A DNA stretch of 64,000 bases from Takakia lepidozioides (taxonomy: Eukaryota; Streptophyta; Takakiopsida; Takakiales; Takakiaceae): positions 27,695,053-27,759,052 of the forward strand of contig CM060732.1 in assembly GCA_030704615.1 (NCBI GenBank), in the 5' to 3' direction. This document shows, piece after piece, positions 55,624-64,000 of this stretch. The first letter of the stretch is position 1; every line of letters starts with the position of its first letter. The position numbers and the translations under genes were made by a program. The notes below the pieces were generated by a model. It ran no database searches, was not told the DNA's origin, and was given only the letters and a program-made list of their open reading frames with translations.

Positions 55624-57110
55624 GTGTTGTCCGGAGGGCCAGACAGCGTAAAATCGGAGGACTTACACCTGTAGGTCGAAGGGAGGTAATGAAAGAAACA
55701 CGGAAGGCATGCAAGAAACAGACAAAGTGCTGGGAGATGAAATCGCGCTTTATCATTGGAGTTAACAGGATGAAATTGATAAATTTTCATCAGCAGATGA
55801 ACGGTGGGAAAATTGGATGGCAAACAGGGATGAGATCACTAATTGGCATTAGTGGATGGATGACGAGCTAGCAGGATGACAGGGCGATGAAAACACTAAT
55901 GAGAAAGTTGATTCTTCATCACATGGGATGATACTGCTAAAATAAGACAAGGGACTCAGCGGTGATTTAATGGACAGAGTGGCCACATTAAATATTAGCA
56001 AGTGGCATGCAACTAAAAGGGTGGTTGAGAAACAAAACACGTAGGTATAGTATATTTTTAGAAGTTTATGGGCCTGTGGCACAGAGGGGATAAGACCCGG
56101 TGGCCGCCATACTTGATGTCCAAAAGCTGTAGGATCTTAAATATTGTTGGCTTGCTACTAAATAATCACGTGAAGGAGGCGGCGGGATAAGGTGGAGTTA
56201 GGAATCAGCCCAAGTATAAGATTAGTGGAGACTGGATGGTCATCTCTCTTCTTTTGTTCTAGTTTTCGGCTCTGAAGTAAAGACTGAGTTCATTGTGATG
56301 AAGTGTGGGGGCATGTGAATCATTTTAGATTGCAGTCTGGGATAGATGGAGTACTAATGGGTTGTACTGGCATGGGCTTAGGATTTTCTTTTTACTTACA
56401 CCTTATTATGTAATTTTCTTTTTCAACTTGGATCTATCTAATGTTTGGAGCACGTAGTGCAATTATTTTTAAGTTTGTGTCTCCTTAGTAAATGGGCACC
56501 ATTCACTTAGAGCCGTGACAACAAAAGCACATACGACTCAATCATAGGCTTCCAATTAACATAAGTAACCAAACGAGGCACATCTCTCTTGGTGTCAAGA
56601 AAATGCTCAGTCATGTCCTGATTATGTCAAACTCATGTCCTAACAACCCCGATGGGTGTCCTCTGGAATGTTGGCTGTATGTATGGCCTGTAACTTCATT
56701 TTTGGATGACCTTCAGAGTGCAATTCAGAGTTGGTCGTGGAGATGTTGGCCGTCAGATTGTCCTGATCGGACGGATGAGAACTCCTGTAATTAGGGGTTT
56801 TTTTTTTTTGGGGGGGGGTACGACTACCTCCTCGAGCGCTCATTGTCGCTCATTCTACTCTCTGTTCTCACTTGGTCTCTTGCATTTTGCTCTGTTCTCT
56901 TGCATTCTGCGCATACCACCGTTTATCATATCTGCCGTCTCTTTTTGGCTCGCTTACTCACTTCTGCACTTTTCTGCTGCGGTTTAATAATCATTGGAGC
57001 GGGAGGTTGTGGCGCGTGGTGTGGAGTGACTGTAGAGTTTACAAGAAGCGGGAGCAATTTCAGGTATTCTAGATTCTAGTTTGTGTTAGGTGGCGAATTG
57101 CGCTTGTAGC
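55624..57110. other. No gene recognised
   Basis: The first part probably is the 3' tail of the gypsy fragment. A run of T followed by 9 G lies near 56798-56818. No domain was recognised in frames up to 93 codons. Confidence 0.5.
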
Positions 57111-57154
57111 TGCTTATATGCTATCTGCGTAGTAAGGGGCAAGTTGCGACAAAT

Positions 57155-57845
57155 TTCACAAAAACTATATATAGTCAAAAGTCAACCCAAAAAGTCAAAA
57201 GTCCAATGTATCATATCTCCCAAATGACAAGGGATTAGGGAAATTTTAAGACATCCCTAGAACCACAATCATCATAAATGGGGGGGGTAGGTCACCTCAA
57301 AACACGAAAAAAAAAGGGTCATTTTTGGCGGGGACACCCATGTAACCCAAAAATTCAAAAAAAATCTTAATTTATGCCAAATTTGAAAAAATCAACCGAA
57401 AGTCAAACACTCCATATCTCCTAAATAAAGCATCGTTAGGGAAATGTTTTTACATTCCTAGATTCTCTATACTTACAAATGGGGGGTAAGGTCAAATCAA
57501 AACTATCAACAAACACTAAATTTAGCCACAAACTCCATTTTCAGGGTTTCGCCTTCAATCGTCCATATCTATCAACTACTTAACATTTTTACCAAACTAA
57601 CACCACCATTGTAATACTACTAGCCTAAACAAACACATTGGCCATTTCAAATTTCAAAAAAACTATATATAGTCGAAAGTCAACCCAAAAAGTCGAAAGT
57701 CCAACGTGTCATATCTCCCAAATGACGAGGGATTAGGGAAATTTTAAGACATCCCTAGAATCACAATCATCATAAATGGGGGGGTAGGTCACCTCAAAAC
57801 ACGAAAAAAAAAAGGGTCATTTTTGGCGGGCACACCCATGTAACC
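57155..57845. repeat. AT-rich direct repeat, about 190 bp, two close copies and one diverged
   Basis: The copies at about 57160-57350 and 57655-57845 share AACTATATATAGTC, AAAGTCAACCCAAAAAGTC, ATCATATCTCCCAAATGAC and TTTTTGGCGGG. A diverged third lies between them at about 57385-57500 (CCATATCTCCTAAAT, AATGGGGGGTAAGGTC). Probably a decayed tandem satellite or transposon piece. Confidence 0.85.
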
Positions 57846-57869
57846 AGGATGTAAACCTAGGATACAGTT

Positions 57870-60800
57870 ATCAAATTTGCCAACAAACTTGGAACACACA
57901 GTACCTTTGAAAACAAAATGATGTAACGAGTGTATCTGACGCTGTTGAGAAAATTGAAGGAGTCATCAAACGTCATATGAAGATCCACAAATACCCATTA
58001 GCCAACAAAGACAAAGGACGATCTATTACAGTCAAACCTAGTGAATAGGCCGATACCTCTTTTCCCCGGGCCATTGCCTGCAAGCAGGGCCTCACCCTCA
58101 TTGAGTTCATTCAGAAGCTATGCACACAATGCAATTGCCAGTCACTACCTCATGTAAACCTATCTGAGACTGGCCAACTAGTCCTACACAAGACCACTGT
58201 TAGTAGACAATTGGAAGTGAGGCAATACAATATCAATGAATACAGAAGGCACTGATATTTTCTGTTTTGTACCTGAGATACGGTGGGCACAATTGTAGGG
58301 TCAAAGCTTTCACAGTTTTGTGGATCGATAGGCAGGCACACACGACGTGCAGGATCCAACACCGGCTTTAAGTTACATGTTGTGCATGTACATAGGAGAG
58401 CCATGTTGCTGCATAGACGTACTCTTATGTTTTAGTCTTACCAGTTTTTGGATGCACACAGAAGGGCACCTTAAGCATGTGATTTGTCACTTGGAAGAGC
58501 AAAGCCAATGCCGCAATTCCAACCTCCTTACGTACTTGGGAGTCTCTATTACCATGAAAAAATATGCATTCTAATTGAAAACAGCTCTTGTGTTCAAAGG
58601 CAGTCCATCATCTGTTCATTTTAGCAATTCAAAATTGGGCCCTGTACATTACACCAGGAGCCAAGATATAAGATGAAAGCACACTGGAGTGTTCTTTTGT
58701 TAATACTAACAGCCTTTAAGAATATACCTCCAAGTCCACTCTGGGGTAAGTATAGGAGAACACAATCTCCTCCACACATCGTCTCAAGGCTGGCCTGTGC
58801 TATACACCCAGCATTGTCCAAGAGCATAATTCAGATTATGTTTCATGAGACACCCCCTTCATGCAAGAAGATTTCGGACGTCTGAACTAGTCTCTGTGCA
58901 CATTGTTTTAAGAGAAGGTAGCTTGACTCAGACACATCCAACTCAGATGTGAAATGGGAAGTCTACCTCTTGCTTAGACTCCAAGTTCTGTTTTAGTTGC
59001 CTCCATCGGGTCACATTGATTTCTTCTTTGGCAGCTGATTTGCGTCTGCTTTCCTGCCACCTGTCGCGCATCTGGGCCCTAACAGCTTCACAATTGCAAG
59101 TGTAATTTATTTCAAAAGCTAATCCAACACCTTTCAACACAGGGCACGCAATGATGAGAAGTCCAAGGCACATCTACTGCCCCACAAAAATGCTTGCATT
59201 GCTCAAGAACTGCGTAATGGCCCCGAAGCATGCAAGGCTCCAGCTGTCTGGAATGTGATGTTTTGTATGTTGTTTATATATCTCTAATTGCCTCTCCAGT
59301 GTTACTAGGCTCTGATATAATTGATATATGTTTTGTATCTATATGAGATTGCAAAAGTATGACGTTCAAATAGTGTAATGTGGCCCTCATTTTCGGTGCC
59401 TCTATTGCATGTTGTTTGTACCCTTCTTGCTTTTCTCTAGTCACCCCTCTCAATCTTCACAGGAGAGGAGATGAAGATGACATTTGCATGGCTGGTCCTC
59501 CACCTCCATCTACTTATCTAGCCTATCAATCTCTCACGGACCAATCCATGCCCTCTATTTAACAAAGTGTGAGGCTAATGTCCAAAGACTCCACTTGTGT
59601 TTGCAGGCGAGCATATGCAGAAGTGCTCAAGATGTTCTCCGAGGAGAAGATACTGTTAGATCAAAGCTTGTTAAATCCAGAGGATCACTACGAGAAAGTA
59701 CTGGAGCTAGTCCGGACGAATGTATCCATTTAAACCTGCCTTGCTTACACTATGGTTCATGTTGATTCAGTCAGCTCAAAAGATTTTGGGTAGGAAATAC
59801 ATAGAACTGTGAAAAGGTATTGAAATGTATAGCAAACAAAAATCTTAACTCTTAACTAACAAGTTTAGGGAAACATGAAGAGTCGTGTAATATGTTTCCA
59901 GTTCTGTTGAGAGGTTGCGAGTTATCTATTCTAGGAAATTTTAGGGAAGAGGTGCAAAGAGCACGACAAGGTTGAGTTACGTACATGAATGCGGGGTGAA
60001 GAGCTGCTCCAGTGAGGGATACCTTTTGTCATGTTATTCTCGTTTCCTTGTCTCAACCAGCCTTCCCATTAGCCTTCTCAATGTTTGTTCATCGGATATT
60101 TCAAACACAGACCATGCTTGATTCTCAGCAAAGGTGCCTAAAGAGTCTCACAGCAACACCCAAACAACTGGCAGTTATAGAAAAGCCTCGTGATCTCAAA
60201 TGTAGATTTAAGCCACCCAGAGCATCTATATGCTACAGGTTGCAAAGGCCTTGCGCCTACTTTCATCTCTTTTCTTGCCATCCTCACATAAATGAGTGTT
60301 TGCAGTTTTCCAGGAGCAGAAGGAAGAAAATATAGGTGTGACTACCATCACTTTTGTGCCCCCTTCCCGAACTGGTATTTTATTCATCTGATTGCTACAG
60401 ATGGCTTATGAGGAGTGAACCTTGTAGAGACGGAAATAATCAGCGATGGAGGTCCTCTGATCACTGGTCAGTCTGCACAAAGCAAAGCATAGGAGATGCT
60501 TTTGAGCTAAACATATTGTATTTATGTAGTCCATATATTGTATCATTTATATCTTTCCAGAAGGGGTCAAGAAAACTTCTTGCCCTTCCATGCTGCTGCT
60601 TTAGTCCAAGCAAAGAAATTCGTCTGTAATGAGCAAGGTTGAAGTGAATGGTCGTACATATTCTGAAAATTTCTGCACTTAACAATCATGGTTCCTTCCC
60701 CTGAAGTTTTCTTCACAAATTTGAAATCTATACTACAATTGCTGATATGACCACAGTTTCTAGACCTGTTCAGATAATGGGGTGGGGTCCACCCAAAGCA

Positions 60801-62323
60801 AGCTCCCCACCGACATCCCATCATTTCCAGTCACAGAGATAACCCATCAAGGGGAGAGTAGGTGTGTACTATGAGGACCCTGCTCACCAACAAGTCTATG
60901 AGAAATTCTTCCATATAACTATGCATCATGTGCAGCCCTGACCACAAATGACAGCCAAGACAACGGTGACTAAAAGAAGTTGAGTAGACACTTGCGTGCT
61001 TTTGGATCACAAACCCAACAATGGACACCATGTTGACCCCTATAAACCCATAGTACGTGCTCAAATCCAAAGTCCTCTGCAAGAACAAATGAACAAAAAC
61101 ATATTGAAGCCATTCCTCATATGTGCAGCCATGAGAAGCTTAGTTGCAGCTTCAAGACACAAGGGCTTAAGGAGAAATGTGCTATTTGGATCCTCCAGAG
61201 GGCCAGGAACAAGTTTCAGTGTGAAACTTTTAATCACATGCATGCCTCAGCCACAATTACAAGCTCAACCAGAATCATCCCGTATTAGAACCTCCAAAAA
61301 ACTATGTGTATGGGAAAAAAGACCGTTCCTCGTCGAAAAGTATTGATTGCATAACATCATCAGCTACGATAGCATGCGAATAGCATGTACCTGCATACAT
61401 GTACATTCAATGAAAGAGTGACAAGTCAATGCGCCAGAGCACAATCTATTATAAGACCTTGTGGGATCTTGACAAGTGTAAACTAAGAGGGGATAAAAGA
61501 TTAGACCTCTGCAGACATACATCTGCCCCGCTGCAACAATGACAAATGTCATCATAGTCTGTCATATCCTGCCAGAACTATGACCCCTTCAGCACAGCTT
61601 TAAGACAACATGCCCTCTTAGACACGCAGCTTCATTGTTCTGCTTTATTTCCTTGAAAGGGCGGGGGCATCCCACTGATTGGGGTTGCATCACAAAGCCG
61701 ATGTCCCGGATTTGTGCTTTAATTTTTTCTATCATATTTTATTCCATGGGCTCTCTCTCTCTCTCATGGGCCAAGGCAAACAACGTCTTATGAGTACAAT
61801 CTCTCTCATGGGCAACAGTTTCAGTCTTTTCATATGGTTTTTTGGTTGATATATTTGTGTCACATGCACATAGAACTTTTAGATCAGGGCCAAAAACTCA
61901 CAATGTCAAAAACAAGCTCCCTCTCCACAGGAGAGAAGACTCGGTCTGCTCCCAGGCTTGAATTATGCTATCCTCTTAGCAGGCTGCAGCACCCCTACAG
62001 TCAATCAGTATGCAGCCATAAACTGAGATGTAGTGAAGAGACAAATCATCATCCTCACTGCTCCATGTCTGTAACGTAGACTTAAAAACCCAAGTTTACA
62101 CCAAACAAATGACTTCATTTGTCCACTGGTTGTTCGTCTTGTAAAAGTTATTCACTCCAAGAAAAACAACTATGTATTTGCTGACAAGTGCAGAAATTCA
62201 ATGAAAGAATCATGTAACCATAAGTGGACTGCAATGTTCATGGTTTCCCACAACTGAAGTAGCTACTGCTTAGTGTGGCTCCCCATACACTACAGGCTTG
62301 ACGTAAGAATCTTACATCAACAT
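57870..62323. other. No gene recognised
   Basis: About 4.4 kb of AT-rich sequence. The longest frames (107-116 codons near 60012 and 60996) show no motif. A short (CT)n run lies at 61751-61765. It could be intron of a gene lying off the window, but no exon can be supported. Confidence 0.5.
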
Positions 62324-64000
62324 TGTCAAGTTATTTTACCACTAGTGTGAAACTAGCTAGGAAATAGCTAGCTTTTACATATTGACATTTGGGATTGGCC
62401 CAAGTGTCAATCCAGGGGTCAAGGTAGATTTAGGCCCTGGAGTGGTTATCTTCACGGCAAGCGCGGGAGGCTCATCTTTCTCGAGTTGAGCCTCACCGCG
62501 CCTAGCTATGGCGCCGTAGTGTGGATTCCCCATGGCGTGGGGTGCACTTGGCTTGACTTGTATTTGAGTGATGAGGTTATATATGCATGAGTTTATGCTT
62601 CAGATTTGTGAGCTCGTGCTTGTATTCCTCTTCTTTATCACTCGAGAAAGATCAGCTCGTATCTGTGAGTTCCAGATACGAGTTAGTTGTAGCACTTGTG
62701 GTTTTTGCTTGAGAATGAGAGAAACCAAGTTGTTATGCAAGGAGCACCGTGGAGCTCTTGGTTGTTAGAAGCGGAGGCGATGTGGGTTACGAGGTGGTAG
62801 ACCTTGGCATTCGATTTTCAGCTTCAGAGATGAAAGCACCATGCTGCAGGTAATTCCAGAACACCTTGATGGTTTCAGATTGTGTACATGCATGAGCAAG
62901 CACGATTGGGAAGAGGACCAGTCAAGAGCAGGTTATAGTGGCTTTGGTGGCAAAGCTGAGAACTGGACTTCGGAATGCGAGCTTTCATTGTGTGAAGGAT
63001 TGCAGGACCAAGCGAAAGGGCTGATTTGGCTTGGGGCAAATCAGTGCACTTTGTGGAGTATGGTGAGATTGGGTTTCAATCTCGAGCTTCAGCATTGAGA
63101 GGGCTCTTGTCATGGCAAGAGAAGGGCTGGAACAGGAGCTAAGAGGTGCGGCAAGGCCATGGAATGTGCACCTAGGGTTTCAGAGCTTGGAAGAAGAGCT
63201 CTTGCACCACAAGAGAAGTGTCTTGTGGCTGGAAATGTAAGCCTTAGGGTTTCAGGAGCTTGGCAAAGGCTGTGGAGTGCTTAGTCTTGTCTTAGAGAGC
63301 ATCAAGGAGCCAAGGAGCCAAGATAGGGGGCTGATATCTCTTGTGTGAAGAGGTTGCATGTGTGGAGCATGTATTCAGCTCATTGAAGCTTCCATCTTCA
63401 AGCTTGGAGGGCAAGCAAGGAAGAGGGAAGGGCTGACTTCCCTTATGTGAGGGCAATGCATGTGTGGAGCATGCTATCAGCCTGTGAAGGCTTGCACTTT
63501 CAGGTGTGGGAGTGCAAGAAAGGAAGGAAGGGGCTGATTTCCCTGTAGGGCATGTGGAGCATGCTTTCAGCCTGCTGAAGCTTGTATTTTCAGGTTTGTG
63601 GATGAAAGAAATGAAGCAAATGAGCTGATTCTCTTATGGTGAGAGTGGGGCATGTGTGGAGCATGCCTTCAGCCCATTGAGGCTCTTGTTTTCAAGATTT
63701 AGAGAGCTAGAACGGAAGGTCTAGGGCTGGTTTCCACTTGGAGTGAAAGAAAAGCACTTGTAGGGCCTATGTGAGTTGGGGTTTCAACTTCAAGCTTGAA
63801 GGGAGCGCAACTCTTGAAGCAGCAGGTGTAGGGGGCTGGAATAGGCTCTAAGACAGATGCTATGGCCAAGGAGAGTGCTTGAATGAGTGCTCACAAGGGC
63901 TGGGAACCAGCAGGGCTTGGTTGTTTGCCATTGAGTTTAGTGGCGTGTTTGGGGAGGCTAAGTGAGAAAGAAGGCTTGGTTTGTGGCAACCACCTCATGG
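62324..64000 (+). repeat. LTR of a gypsy element, running off the window
   Basis: Starts TGTCAAGTTATTTTACCACT at 62324 and matches the E1 LTR (10678-8991) in reverse complement to the last base of the window. No polypurine tract precedes it, so it is probably the 5' LTR of a third element (E3) on the plus strand whose body lies beyond the window. A frame at 62841-63098 (CTCMSKHDWEEDQSRAGYSG) is conserved in the E1 LTR and is not expected to be a gene. Confidence 0.82.

Noticed and set aside
62841-63098. A conserved 85-codon gene shared with 9894-10112
   Set aside because: Both copies lie inside the LTRs of related elements; similarity is that of the LTR as a whole.

Overview
The window reads as nuclear DNA of a land plant. 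Evidence: plant-type CCCTAAA telomeric repeats, GT-AG introns, a PPR fragment, a SURNod19-like gene, CACTA, Ty3/gypsy and Penelope-like elements. The mix of endonuclease-less Penelope elements with hammerhead ribozymes, effector-like nuclease-kinases and a DNA-methyltransferase-like gene fits a seed-free plant (lycophyte, fern or bryophyte) better than a flowering plant, but this is inference. Almost everything is mobile or decayed. The one long intact coding exon of clear family is the nuclease-kinase at 48.0-49.4 kb.

Region 1 (1-16.0 kb): a decayed Ty3/gypsy element (E1, minus strand) carries gag, protease, a DNMT3/DRM-like C5 cytosine methyltransferase, reverse transcriptase and RNase H. 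It sits between two inverted copies (M' 1-2145 and M 10679-15966) of a multi-exon gene. That gene joins a ParB-like domain to what looks like a beta-class amino-methyltransferase (N6-adenine or N4-cytosine type). Both copies are broken. A roughly 95-bp minisatellite occupies the same intron of both.

Region 2 (16.0-32.2 kb): two broken copies (K1, K2) of a family that joins a PD-(D/E)XK nuclease to a protein kinase, the core architecture of Crinkler-type effectors. Between them lie CACTA remains, long inverted arms, GGTGTGC hairpins, a second gypsy copy (E2) that ends just before where the methyltransferase would begin, and a broken SURNod19-like gene between E2 and its LTR.

Region 3 (32.8-47.1 kb): a nest of endonuclease-deficient Penelope-like elements. 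Three plus-strand pieces are stacked head to tail, each joined at its 3' end to CCCTAAA repeats (694 bp, 38 bp and 24 bp), which is the arrangement expected of telomere-attached Penelope elements. Four hammerhead ribozyme motifs (three with intact cores) lie about 270-300 nt downstream of the RT stop codon where that stop is visible. One element is split by a 5,028-bp non-autonomous CACTA with a CAG duplication and a PPR fragment.

Region 4 (47-64 kb): the intact nuclease-kinase K3, whose upstream part shares a near-identical 1.05-kb block with K2; a second 96-bp GGCGCC minisatellite; an integrase C-terminal fragment; AT-rich repeats; about 4 kb without recognisable genes; and a long LTR (62324 to the window end) inverted relative to the E1 LTR.

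Three kinds of DNA-acting enzyme thus occur together: a transposon-borne C5 methyltransferase, a ParB-linked amino-methyltransferase-like gene, and nuclease-kinases. Whether they interact cannot be told from sequence.
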